Assembly (NCBI RefSeq): GCF_001909055.1
Contig: NZ_LVWI01000034.1
Location: 172,383 to 236,382, forward strand
Length of the DNA: 64,000 nt
Direction of reading: 5' to 3'
Source of the DNA: Paenibacillus helianthi
Lineage (GTDB): Bacteria > Bacillota > Bacilli > Paenibacillales > Paenibacillaceae
In this document: piece after piece, positions 1-8,379 of the stretch
Layout of the letters: each line of letters begins with the position of its first letter
Position numbering within the stretch: position 1 is the stretch's first letter
Translations under genes and position numbers: made by a program
Notes under the pieces: generated by a model
Databases searched by the model: none
What the model saw: the letters and a program-made list of their open reading frames with translations, nothing else
Told to the model about the DNA's origin: nothing

Positions 1-770
1 ATCCCTACAGCATCAATTACGACATCGGCTCCGCCTTTGGTCATTTCTTTGAGAGTGTTGCCGATATTCTTATCCTGTTCGAAGTTTACGATTTCCACAT
101 TATTCGTTCTCTTCGCATGCTGTAAGCGGTAATCGACATAGTCGACAGCAATGACCCGCTTTGCTCCTTTCAGCCAGCAGAATTTCTGGGCCAGAAGTCC
201 AACCGGACCGCAGCCGAGCACGATGACCGTATCTCCATTCTTTACGCCGGCATTATCTACGCTCCAGAATGCCGTCGTCATGGCATCAGCGATCAAGCTT
301 AGCTTCTCGTCCGGTTGTTCGCAGCTTTCGGGAATTTTGAAGTGGGTAAAATTTGCAAACGGAACCCGTAAATACTCGGCTTGCCCGCCAGGGTATCCGC
401 CGGTCGTTCCGGAGTAGCCGAAATATGCGCCCATATCCCCGTGTTCGTTTGAGTTGTCACATTGGCTTTCAAGATGATTTTTGCAAAAAAAACATTCTCC
501 GCAAGCGATGTTGAATGGGATAATGACGCGATCGCCCTTCTTTACCTTTGTCACGCCGGGGCCTACTTCTTCTACGATCCCCATCGGTTCATGCCCGATG
601 ACATAGTTCTCCTGAAGGTTAGGGATCATCCCGTGAATAAGGTGAAGGTCAGAACCGCAAATGGCGGTACTGGTGATCTTTACGATCATATCGTCCGATT
701 TCTCAATCTTCGGATCCGGTACCTCTTTGACCACGACATTTTTAATCCCTTGATACGTTACAGCTTTCAT
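1..770 (-). CDS. Zinc-dependent alcohol dehydrogenase (partial, cut by window edge)
   Basis: Medium-chain zinc dehydrogenase that should oxidise an alcohol or aldehyde adduct with NAD(P). The first 256 residues are present and the C-terminus lies beyond base 1. Visible marks are MKAVTYQG at the start, the catalytic zinc region (CGSDLH, then GHEPMG), the structural-zinc cysteines in [10 protein letters not shown] and QCDN, and the Rossmann glycines [10 protein letters not shown]. The frame is open throughout. Its ATG overlaps the stop of the upstream CotF-like gene by 4 bases, so the two are probably translationally coupled in a spore-coat operon. Exact substrate unknown; the sequence resembles glutathione-independent formaldehyde/alcohol dehydrogenases. 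Confidence 0.88.
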   Translation of the reverse strand, partial: MKAVTYQGIKNVVVKEVPDPKIEKSDDMIVKITSTAICGSDLHLIHGMIPNLQENYVIGHEPMGIVEEVGPGVTKVKKGDRVIIPFNIACGECFFCKNHLESQCDNSNEHGDMGAYFGYSGTTGGYPGGQAEYLRVPFANFTHFKIPESCEQPDEKLSLIADAMTTAFWSVDNAGVKNGDTVIVLGCGPVGLLAQKFCWLKGAKRVIAVDYVDYRLQHAKRTNNVEIVNFEQDKNIGNTLKEMTKGGADVVIDAVG

Positions 771-1153
771 GCTTTATGTCCTCCAGTATGTTCATCTGGG
801 GTCCGATCAAACATCCCTTTACGTGATGTATCATCCGGGAACAAATTCATCTGACCGATCATCACCGTATTTTTCGCTGAAAGCTGGTCGAGCTGGTACT
901 GTTCGTTAAGCTTGTAAGGATGGAACCATTTTTTACGAATCATGAGCTCTGTGATTTCTTGGTGCATTGCAATCCCCTGCTTAAGATGATTGTGCAGCAG
1001 CGCTCTTACATCCGGAGAAGCCGTTTCTGTCAGGGCGATGGACAAATTCCGCACACCTTCCTTGGCACGAAGAAGGAAGTCCATTGCAAAAGTCATGTCT
1101 GCCATTTCCGGCATATTTAATGAATTAATCGGGTCTAAATAATCAGCATTCAT
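767..1153 (-). CDS. CotF-like spore coat protein
   Basis: A 128-residue protein of the CotF-like coat family. It is largely helical, with a core containing [19 protein letters not shown] and a His-rich helix ([17 protein letters not shown]) that gives the family a ferritin-like look. The C-terminus is charged and disordered. It sits second in a minus-strand operon, 12 bases after a smaller coat-like gene and overlapping the downstream dehydrogenase by 4 bases. A role in the spore coat is inferred from family resemblance. Confidence 0.8.
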   Translation of the reverse strand: MNADYLDPINSLNMPEMADMTFAMDFLLRAKEGVRNLSIALTETASPDVRALLHNHLKQGIAMHQEITELMIRKKWFHPYKLNEQYQLDQLSAKNTVMIGQMNLFPDDTSRKGMFDRTPDEHTGGHKA

Positions 1154-1165
1154 TGGCGTTCCCCT

Positions 1166-1408
1166 TTAATGTGTTATAGGTGTCGGGCTATTCGGAACAG
1201 GCGCTTGGAAAGGAGCTCTTGCATAGATTGTTTGCAGCTCGGCGATCTGTTGTATGGATTGAATTACATCTTTCTGCATTAAGGCTTTTAGCTCTTGGTC
1301 AAAGACCAAGCCTTGCATAAGTTTTGACTTAGCGAGGCAGAGTGTTTTAAAGTTTAAGGCTTCATGAAGTTCCATCGATTCGTGCGGCGCTAGTGTTGGC
1401 GTATTCAT
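1166..1408 (-). CDS. Small spore coat-like protein
   Basis: An 80-residue helical protein (MNTPTLAPHESMELHEALNF at the start, then a run ending in IQQIAELQTIYAR). It resembles the N-terminal half of CotF-like coat proteins and lies directly upstream of one. A very strong ribosome-binding site (AAGGAGGTGATAATATCTCA) precedes the ATG. It is the first gene of the operon 1408-1, and the promoter must lie upstream of 1408. Assignment rests on family resemblance and context. Confidence 0.72.
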   Translation of the reverse strand: MNTPTLAPHESMELHEALNFKTLCLAKSKLMQGLVFDQELKALMQKDVIQSIQQIAELQTIYARAPFQAPVPNSPTPITH

Positions 1409-2009
1409 TGAGATATTATCACCTCCTTATTCTTCAACCTTAGATTTTCCGACGCATTGGATTTTATACTAATGTGGGATACGTATATTCCCATGCAGTC
1501 GCAGGAATATAAACAAAATTTTAACTGCATACTTATTTCTGTTTAAGGGAGGAGGATTAACTGTGCCTAATAAAAATAAAATTAATCTAGGCACTGAAAA
1601 TATATGAAAACAGGCAGAGGGTACACTTAATTCGAGCAGTAAAAAGCAGCACATCGTTAAAAGAATCATATTGGTCAGACACTAATCCAGAAGTAAAGTA
1701 TGATGTAGAAGCAAGAAAACAATTGCTTTTAAATGGAAAATACTTTTTCAATATAAAAATAAACACCAATAGCGAAACCCATGGAGCTCTTTAGCATCCG
1801 CGAAGCTTCGCTCTATCGTCCGTTCTATGAATAGATTGTATGGCATTAACGCGGTGTCATCTTAAATTAATATATTCAGCTGTCGAGACTTTCTCGACAG
1901 CCTGAAACACATTAATGTGTTTTCCGTTAATGTAATCCTCCGTTTTCTTTTACACGGGTTGGTTGTTCAGCCTTCAGAGGGTAGCTAAGTTATTATAAAA
2001 GGCCCCATT
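1409..2009. other. Gene-poor stretch with coding debris
   Basis: No intact gene is visible. On the plus strand about 1600-1790 there is an open stretch (YENRQRVHLIRAVK ... ARKQLLLNGKYFF) lacking a start and ending at a stop near 1793. It looks like a gene remnant that I cannot assign. A hairpin lies at 1879-1901. Confidence 0.4.
1879..1901. repeat. Perfect 10-bp inverted repeat
   Basis: GCTGTCGAGA and TCTCGACAGC form a perfect 10-bp stem with a 3-base loop. There is no T-run after it. It lies at the edge of the decayed mobile region, so it could be a relic of a transposon end or a terminator. Confidence 0.5.
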
Positions 2010-2422
2010 TGTTAAAACATGGATTTGCCACACATGCAGTTCAAACAGAGAAAATATCTGTTGATATTGTTAAAACGCTTTAACATTAAAAGGATATTGA
2101 AGTGACTTTTTATCATTCAGCTCCCACAACTCAGGCAGGTATCAGAACAATTAATTCATTGAATTCTTGAGGAGCGAGCAGATGAACTTAAAGAAAAAAA
2201 TAATGATAACCGTGAAAAGGTGGAACTATGTCCAAAGTGGTTGGAGGAATGTGCACTATTGATTCAGTTTGTCCAACCAAGATGGCTTGTGTTGGATGCT
2301 GAGCAAAAGTGCCGCAACCAGAGTGCATTATGGAGCGTCGGAAGCTTGGGTTGTATCGATCAGCGATTATACAGCGACTGCGTATGATCTGGCGAAATCC
2401 AACAGGGTTCTCAAAGGGTTAA
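2010..2422 (+). pseudogene. Decayed Tn554-type tyrosine recombinase (C-terminal part)
   Basis: Translation with frame corrections gives KHGFATHAVQ, then SVDIVKTL, then HLKDIEVTFYHS. This matches the RHxFATxL ... DIxxVxxLLGH ... T.xYxH pattern of tyrosine recombinases. From 2228 a second run reads GGMCTIDSVCPTKMACVGC, then a TGA stop, then AKVPQPE in the same frame. This cysteine-rich tail is typical of Tn554-like TnpB recombinases as I recall them. Several frameshifts and stops show the gene is dead. No N-terminal half is visible. Confidence 0.6.
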
Positions 2423-2667
2423 TTCTACGGCTGCAGCAGCTTTCCCAAATGCCGGCATATTAAAACAATCGAAATAGTGTAACAGATCACTAACCCATTA
2501 CCAGGTCTTTAAATACTCTGGATTTGAGGCATTCTCTTTTGAAAAACAGGCTATGGTATGCGACGGAAGTCGCATGCCGTGGCCTGTTCTATTAAAAAAG
2601 TATTTCTTTCCCGGTGATAACAATTAGATATATTTATAATTCAAAATCAGGAATTTTCTTTAAATGT

Positions 2668-2954
2668 TCAAACCGGCATTAACAACTCCACTGCAAATTG
2701 ATTGGCTTCCCGTTCAATCCAATCCACAGAATAAGAGTGAGTCTTCGGAGAAAAGGAGTGTTCACGTTCGGATGTAAAATGACATGCCCTAAATCATGAG
2801 CACAAGTGAAACGTTGATCCTGCTGAGAGGCAGTGTTATTGATATGTATCATCTGTAATCGACGACTGGAATTGTAGTAGCCTAACATGTCACCCAACAA
2901 TTCAAAGAGCCCTGCACAGTTTGAAGACTTAAGGTCTGCAAAAAGCACCGCCAA
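2668..2954 (-). pseudogene. Frameshifted ImmA/IrrE-type metallopeptidase fragment
   Basis: The reading frame from 2954 carries FTCAHDLGHVILHPNVNTPF, the zinc-binding HxxxH of ImmA/IrrE peptidases (here HDLGH instead of HELGH). It then runs into a nonsense tail. Moving one frame restores SVDWIEREANQFAVELLMP, the conserved third-ligand region (ExxANxFAxxLLMP), which stops at 2668. A single indel therefore broke the gene. Such peptidases cleave phage or ICE repressors, which fits the surrounding mobile debris. Confidence 0.72.
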
Positions 2955-3017
2955 GCAAAAAAAGCTTGATTCAAAAAACGATAGATGACATCTTTACCGG
3001 GAAGATCCGCTTAACGG

Positions 3018-3893
3018 GTGTCCACTTTTTATTCTATTGAGCATTTTGCAATAATCCAAGCCCTTGTTACACAAAGGGATTTTGGATATAAAAAAGGACT
3101 TCACCCCAACTTGGAGAAGTTTTTTGGTGACCAAACCAAAACACTCAAGAGGAGGAAGCCCCTTTTGTATATTCTCCAAGAAAGTCTATTTTCCTTTGAA
3201 GAGCTTCAAAAAATCGAATCCAAAGAACGACTGCCCATCTTTTTCAGTGCATTGGACTTACGACCTTACGCCAAAGAATTGAGAAATCCTTCACCCCGAG
3301 GAGCCCATGTGAACGATGGAGATGAAGGGCCTGCGCTCATGACGCTTGCCGCTGCGAGATCTAAAGCGAAATTCTTCATGCTGGATGCGGGCTATGACCA
3401 AATGAAAAACTACGAGGCGGCCCGGAACGTCAAGGCCCAAGCCATCATTCCGCTGAATCCGCGGAATGAGAAGGAACCGCCAGCAGGAATGACCCGCAAA
3501 GGCACGCCCTGTTGTTCAATGGGATTTCCCATGACGTATTGGGGACAGGAAAAGGTACATTTACGTTGTCCACATGCGACAGGTCAAGTGGATTGTCCTT
3601 TGGGCATGGCTGCTTGTTCGTCCTCCAATTATGGCATGGTGGTTAAAGTCAACAGTCAAACGGATCTCCGGCGTTATGCTCTGCCGCATCGGGAAAGCCG
3701 AGGCTGGAAGGAACTTTACAATAAACGAACCAGTGTGGAACGATGTAATTCTCGAATGAAGACCTATTTAACCGCAGACCAACTCCATGTTTGGGGGATT
3801 CAAAAAGTCACTACCCACCAATATTTAAATGCGATTGTGTTACTTGCCTCTGCTCTGGCCATCGCGAGGCAACAAGTACAGAACGCCGCTTAA
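3018..3893 (+). mobile_element. IS transposase, DDE type, internally shortened
   Basis: A 291-residue open frame from a GTG (3018), preceded by an in-frame TAA. The C-terminal half has features of IS4/IS1182-type DDE transposases: FFMLDAGYDQMKNYEAAR around the second Asp and TSVERCNSRMK around the catalytic Glu, ending LNAIVLLASALAIARQ. The N-terminal 110 residues (FSALDLRPYAKELRNP) jump straight into the middle of the catalytic domain. The usual segment with the first Asp is missing, so an internal deletion is likely and activity is doubtful. Confidence 0.7.
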
Positions 3894-4132
3894 AAATTTC
3901 AGATTCATTGAAATTCTGTCCGTCTGCCCATTTGCAACCCAAAACTCAAAAATGGAGCTTTGGATGTTGGCCTGACTATGACTTTGTATCGAAAATTGAA
4001 TTATGCAAAATGCTCTATTTGCAAAACTGATCCACGATCAATAGCTGCGTCGGGAATATTTATTTATTAGATGGTTAATTTGATTTTCATTAAATCCGTT
4101 ATGGATTGAAGCTGATTAAAGCACAATCCACA
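3894..4132. other. Intergenic tail of the insertion region
   Basis: No gene seen. AATTATGCAAAATGCTCT at 3999-4016 is a near inverted copy of 3039-3057 at the start of the transposase frame and may mark element ends. Otherwise no signal is evident. Confidence 0.35.
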
Positions 4133-4173
4133 CACAACAGCCCCTTCCGCATACCTGTGGAGGGGCTGTTGTT
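4133..4173 (-). terminator. Hairpin ending the ATP-grasp operon
   Basis: ACAACAGCCCCTTCC pairs with GGAGGGGCTGTTGT across a short loop, giving a GC-rich stem just past the last gene of the minus-strand operon (stop at 4191). The T-run is weak, so the termination call is probable only. Confidence 0.6.
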
Positions 4174-4190
4174 GTGTCGAAGAACATCTT

Positions 4191-5321
4191 CTATTCCTCA
4201 ACCTTCTTTACCGAACTCGGCGTGTTCTTGTTCTTATACACCCACATTGCATATTCCAGCGGGCGCATCAGCGCTTTGCGGTAGGTGCCGCTGTCGCCGG
4301 AGCGGGCGAAGACCTCGCGGGCGGGCTTGGGGTTAACCTCCAGCACGTAGATGTGTCCCTCGCGGTCAATGGCGAGGTCCAGCGCCAGCTCGCACAAGGC
4401 ACCGAAGCTCTCCTCCAGAAAGGCTGCGGCATCGAGGCCCAGCTTCTCTGCGGTCTTCATGGTTTTGCCGGCCTTTTCTTCGCTGCCGAGCCATTGCTTC
4501 AGCAGGATCTCAGCGCGGATGGCATGGCCGCCGCCGTGCAGGTTCGAGGTGACGCTGCGGGCGGCGCCCACGCGGCCGGCCATGCCGGTCAGCTCCCATA
4601 CGCCCTGGCCATTCTTTTGCACAAGCATGCGGTAATCGTGGTAGCGTCCGCTCGGTAGGCGCAGCGGGATACCCTGCTGCACCAGGAAGCGTCCGCCGAG
4701 ACACCACTGGCGCACAATGGAATCCAGGCGGCTCAGCGACACCTTCCGGGGCGCGATAATCTGCCGGCTCTGGCGGCGTCCCTGGATATCGTAGAGGGAT
4801 TTGCCTTGGCCCTGCCGTTCGATCCGAAGGATGCCGCGTCCACCTGTGCCGTTAATCGGCTTGACATAGACGACCGGACTGGATTTCAGCATCCGGTGAA
4901 GGTCAGCGGAGGACTGATACAGTAACGTTTCCGGCATGTGCTGCCGGAAGCGGCTCCGCTGGGAGAACGTCTGGTGGACGGTCCATTTATTGCGCAGCGG
5001 CCGGTTCAGGAAGGTCAGATGATTGTACCGCGCGCGGAAGCGCAGCAGCTGCTGGAACCGCTCACTGCGCTGAATCCGGCAGCGGTCATAGATCATATGC
5101 GGAAGGGAGCGCCATTTGCGCGACCATGTTCCGCTTTTCACATCGTAGACGAGAGCATTAATCTGATCTTTGCTGGCATGAACATCGGCGGGGGTGAAAA
5201 CAAAGACATCCAGGCCAATCCGGCTGCCTTCAATAATCATCCTCCGGTATACGCTTTTCTCTTCAAGCTGCCTCGCTTCGTTCAAATAGAGCGTAAGGAT
5301 GCCTAAGACGGGTTCTGGCAC
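4191..5321 (-). CDS. YheC/YheD-family ATP-grasp protein, short form (paralog A)
   Basis: A 376-residue spore coat-associated ATP-grasp protein. It opens with PVLGILTLYLNE and lacks the extra N-terminal domain of the long paralogs. ATP-grasp marks are the Lys/Gly loop YVKPINGTGGRGILRI (about residues 151-166), LVQKNGQGVWELTGMAGRVG, SNLHGGGHA, and the metal-binding end LAIDREGHIYVLEVNPKP. It is the last gene of the operon, and its start overlaps the end of the GNAT gene by 19 bases. ATP-grasp enzymes ligate a carboxylate to an amine; the substrate of this family is unknown to me. Confidence 0.85.
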   Translation of the reverse strand: MPEPVLGILTLYLNEARQLEEKSVYRRMIIEGSRIGLDVFVFTPADVHASKDQINALVYDVKSGTWSRKWRSLPHMIYDRCRIQRSERFQQLLRFRARYNHLTFLNRPLRNKWTVHQTFSQRSRFRQHMPETLLYQSSADLHRMLKSSPVVYVKPINGTGGRGILRIERQGQGKSLYDIQGRRQSRQIIAPRKVSLSRLDSIVRQWCLGGRFLVQQGIPLRLPSGRYHDYRMLVQKNGQGVWELTGMAGRVGAARSVTSNLHGGGHAIRAEILLKQWLGSEEKAGKTMKTAEKLGLDAAAFLEESFGALCELALDLAIDREGHIYVLEVNPKPAREVFARSGDSGTYRKALMRPLEYAMWVYKNKNTPSSVKKVEE

Positions 5322-5824
5322 AGGAGTTCACCTTCTTGTGGAAGAGTTATGGACGGGCTGCCTGGGAGAAACGGCGAACGGAGCAGTAGTGTGGGTTTGC
5401 CGGTAGGGCCATCGTTTAGAGCCACCGCTACAAGCCCAGTATTGAAGCACATCTTCAAGCTTGCCGTATTGTCGCAGGCTACTGTGCATTCCAGACTGCC
5501 CAGGCGTTCGAGCTGTGCGGACAGCAACGCCGTTCCGGTATGACGGTTCCGGTACAAGGGATGGACGGCAACAAGGCTGGCATCCTTGCCGAAGCCGGAC
5601 ACGAAGCTGACGCCGGCAAGCTGTCGTCCGTTCTGGCCGCGTACCGTGGCAACCAGCAGAGACACACCAGGCTGTGACAGCTGCTCCGGTGTGAGCCGGG
5701 CCAGCACTCTGCAACCGCGAAGTGTGATTCGCCGCTCACCGTGCTCCCTCAAGAACTCCAGCAAACCCGCCAGCCTGATTTTCCACCGCACCGGATCAGT
5801 GTCATAAATGGAGGATATCTGCAT
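5303..5824 (-). CDS. GNAT-family acetyltransferase inside the ATP-grasp operon
   Basis: A 173-residue protein with GNAT features: LAGVSFVSGFGKDASLVAVHPLYRNRHTG (beta strands leading to the acetyl-CoA loop, R-N-R-H-T-G in place of Q/RxxGxG/A), then ALLSAQLERLG and the Asn-containing NTASLKMCFNTGLV typical of motif B. Its end overlaps the next ATP-grasp gene by 19 bases. A ribosome-binding site (AAAGGAAGTG) precedes the ATG. Acceptor unknown; by context it could acetylate the product or precursor of the neighbouring ligases. Confidence 0.75.
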   Translation of the reverse strand: MQISSIYDTDPVRWKIRLAGLLEFLREHGERRITLRGCRVLARLTPEQLSQPGVSLLVATVRGQNGRQLAGVSFVSGFGKDASLVAVHPLYRNRHTGTALLSAQLERLGSLECTVACDNTASLKMCFNTGLVAVALNDGPTGKPTLLLRSPFLPGSPSITLPQEGELLCQNPS

Positions 5825-5856
5825 GGTGTGTCACTTCCTTTACTGGATTTCTTAGG

Positions 5857-6969
5857 CTACTTGCTCTGACGGGACAGATGCTGGCCGTAGTGAAAGATCC
5901 GTTCGAGCGACAGCTTCCGGATCGCGGGCTCATCGAATTTCATCGGACGGGAGTTGGCCTCGAAGAACCACAGTCCGCCTTCCTCATCCACACCCAAATC
6001 CATGGACATCTCTCCAAGCCGGGTTTCCGATGCCCGTTCAATTTGCCGGGCGATCAGCAGTGCGGTCGTAGGGACATTCTTCAGAATAGCTGCCGTCCGC
6101 TCGGTACCGAAGGTGCCTTCCAGCATGGTGGCAGGCTCCTCAATGCTGCCCCCGCGCGGAACATGGGTCGTAATGCTCCGGGCCCCCGCCAGCCGTGCAC
6201 CGATTCCGGTTACCGCCCAGGCCCCTTTGCCGTTCTTTTGAAGAAGCACACGCAGATCAAAAGGGCGGCCGCGGTGTGCAGCAAGCGCAATCGCCTGCTG
6301 TACAATGTAGCGTGAGCCTCCCCGTTCCCGTCCGATCCGTGACCAGAGACGCTCAATGGAGGCTGCTTTATAGGTCACATTTTTTTTGCCGCTCTGAATT
6401 TGCAGGCGGAAAGGGAGGCTGGTGTCCAGGCGGTACTTCAGACGCATGATCCCTTTGCCCGCTTTTCCGTTCTCTGGTTTGAGATAGAGGCTGTCATGGT
6501 TCTTCAGCATCGCAACCAGCGTATTTGCACTGCGCAGTCGTCTTGTTTTGGGCACATGCTTAGAGGTGGCACGTGATTCCTTCAACCATTCAAACAAATT
6601 CCACTTATTAAAAAAACTAGGATTGTAAAGGTGGATTTCAGGATGCTCCAGACATTCTGCTATTTTGCGGGCGACAGGTGCTTTTTCCTCGTCTTCACGG
6701 TTGGGTATCCGGTTATATATGACCTGCGGCAGCGGCATGGGAGTACTGTACCAGATCTTGCCGCTGGGGGAGGGGACGTAGCCGTTCACCACCCGCTCAT
6801 CCAGTTTCAGATCGCGGACGGTGACGACATACACCCAATATCCCATTTCCTTGCCGGTACGGATAATATCACGGAAGTTCTCGCGGTTGCCGCGGAACTG
6901 CCGCAGCCGGTCGCTGGTTGTCAGAATGGCGATCACAGGTTTGCCGGGGTCGGGAATTCGGCTGTTCAC
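5857..6969 (-). CDS. YheC/YheD-family ATP-grasp protein, short form (paralog B)
   Basis: A 370-residue ATP-grasp paralog. Features in order: AILTTSDRLRQFRGN (N-terminal domain), YNRIPNRE, LYLKPENGKAGKGIMRL (nucleotide loop), LLQKNGKGAWAVTGIGARL, HVPRGGS, and MDLGVDEEGGLWFFEANSRP (metal site, with EANSRP instead of EVNxKP). Its ATG overlaps the stop of paralog C by 4 bases, implying coupling. A 32-base gap separates it from the GNAT gene. Confidence 0.85.
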   Translation of the reverse strand: MNSRIPDPGKPVIAILTTSDRLRQFRGNRENFRDIIRTGKEMGYWVYVVTVRDLKLDERVVNGYVPSPSGKIWYSTPMPLPQVIYNRIPNREDEEKAPVARKIAECLEHPEIHLYNPSFFNKWNLFEWLKESRATSKHVPKTRRLRSANTLVAMLKNHDSLYLKPENGKAGKGIMRLKYRLDTSLPFRLQIQSGKKNVTYKAASIERLWSRIGRERGGSRYIVQQAIALAAHRGRPFDLRVLLQKNGKGAWAVTGIGARLAGARSITTHVPRGGSIEEPATMLEGTFGTERTAAILKNVPTTALLIARQIERASETRLGEMSMDLGVDEEGGLWFFEANSRPMKFDEPAIRKLSLERIFHYGQHLSRQSK

Positions 6970-8339
6970 AATTCATCCCTCCTGCGGAATTTGCTGAGGT
7001 ACAGACAATGCTCCAGAATATGCTCGACGGAAGCTTTGCCCTCAGCGCGCAGGGAAGGATGGCGAAAGATCGAGCGTCCCGGCTTGGCGTTTGCCTCAAA
7101 CATCCAGATGTCCTCATCCTGGTCAATGCCAAGGTCAAAACCGATTTCACCGATCAGATGCCTATGCTGTATCTCCAGAGATTCGGCAAGCTTGACAGCC
7201 GTTGTTTTGGCCCGCTGCAGTACTTCGTCGGCTCTAGCCCCGAAGACACGCCCTAGAGCCTGCTGCGGAGTGAGCAGTGCGCCGCCGTTCTTAAGATGGG
7301 TGGTGACACTGCCCCGGCCGGCTTTTTTAGCGCCGATCCCGACGACAACCCACTGATTGCTGCCGTTCTTGTGCATGTGAAAACGGAAGTCGATCGGGCA
7401 GCTGTCAATTTCAATCAGCCGGATGCCCTGCTGCACCACATAGCTTTGCAGACTTTGGCCGTGCCGGCCCCGCAGCATCCGCATCAGGCTGTCGAAGCTG
7501 GCGAAGCGCAGAAGCACATTTTTACCATTCTTCCGGTAGCGGGCGAAGTAGCCCTTCTTCGGCAGGTAGGTCAGCCGGTAGATCCCGTGCCCCAGGCTGC
7601 CCGCCGAAGGTTTGTAATATACGAAATGATGGCGGTCGAGCATATCCCGCATTTGCTCGGGGCTTGGGTTGCTATGTGTTTCAGGCACGAAGCGACTCGC
7701 CGCGCTGTCATTCTCAAGCAGCCGGTAAACATCCGATTTATTGAAAAAACTCCAATTGAAATAAGGAATCTTCTTCCGTCCAAAACGTTCACGTAGCTGG
7801 TTGATGTAGGGAGAAGTCTCAGCTCTCCGGCTGGGGAGCCGGTTGTAGACGACATCCGGAAGCGGGACCAGCTTGCGTTCGAATTTACCGCTGGCGTTCA
7901 GGAAATAGCCATTGACCTGCTCCTGCTGCCAGTCAATGTCCCGCGGCATAAACGCGAAGATATAGCATTTGTTGCTTCCTTCCCGCAGCAGCTGTTTAAT
8001 GAAGCCGGTACGGGAGCCAAAAGGCTGTGTCGAAGAAGACTGACCGTCGGACAACACGCCGACAAGCGGACCGAGCTGAACTTCATCATTCTGCAAATTT
8101 CGCAGATAGACGCCGCCGGAATTTGGAATTTTGATAGCACTCTTTACACCCGAGGCGAGAAAAAGATGTTTACCGGCACGTTTGATCGGCTTAATCATCG
8201 CCGGGATCGCATCTTTGCCCAGCCGCAGGCGGATATTTTTCTTACCGGTCAGTTTTAGGCTTCTCATCAGTTCACCCGAGACGTAGACTACTCTTTGGGG
8301 CTGCTTGGTAAAATGAACATTGCAAAAAGTGAGACCCAT
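6966..8339 (-). CDS. YheC/YheD-family ATP-grasp protein, long form (paralog C)
   Basis: A 457-residue paralog with an extra N-terminal beta-rich domain of about 90 residues (MGLTFCNVHFTKQPQRVVYV ... VQLGPLVGVL), as in B. subtilis YheC. The ATP-grasp part follows: VVYNRLPSRRAE, YYKPSAGSLGHGIYRL, HMHKNGSNQWVVVGIGAK, THLKNGG, and FDLGIDQDEDIWMFEANAKP. A good ribosome-binding site (TAAGGAGGATTCATAA) precedes the ATG. It follows paralog D after 40 bases. Confidence 0.87.
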   Translation of the reverse strand: MGLTFCNVHFTKQPQRVVYVSGELMRSLKLTGKKNIRLRLGKDAIPAMIKPIKRAGKHLFLASGVKSAIKIPNSGGVYLRNLQNDEVQLGPLVGVLSDGQSSSTQPFGSRTGFIKQLLREGSNKCYIFAFMPRDIDWQQEQVNGYFLNASGKFERKLVPLPDVVYNRLPSRRAETSPYINQLRERFGRKKIPYFNWSFFNKSDVYRLLENDSAASRFVPETHSNPSPEQMRDMLDRHHFVYYKPSAGSLGHGIYRLTYLPKKGYFARYRKNGKNVLLRFASFDSLMRMLRGRHGQSLQSYVVQQGIRLIEIDSCPIDFRFHMHKNGSNQWVVVGIGAKKAGRGSVTTHLKNGGALLTPQQALGRVFGARADEVLQRAKTTAVKLAESLEIQHRHLIGEIGFDLGIDQDEDIWMFEANAKPGRSIFRHPSLRAEGKASVEHILEHCLYLSKFRRRDEL

Positions 8340-8379
8340 TTATGAATCCTCCTTAGGAACCATTGATTTCATTCTCCCG

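Noticed and set aside
2269..2463. 64-residue plus-strand open frame
   Set aside because: Lies out of frame over the Tn554-type recombinase remnant, whose frame explains the sequence better.
3039..4016. Inverted GAGCATTTTGCA at both sides of the transposase
   Set aside because: The left copy lies inside the open frame and no target duplication was found; could be chance, so not called as element ends.
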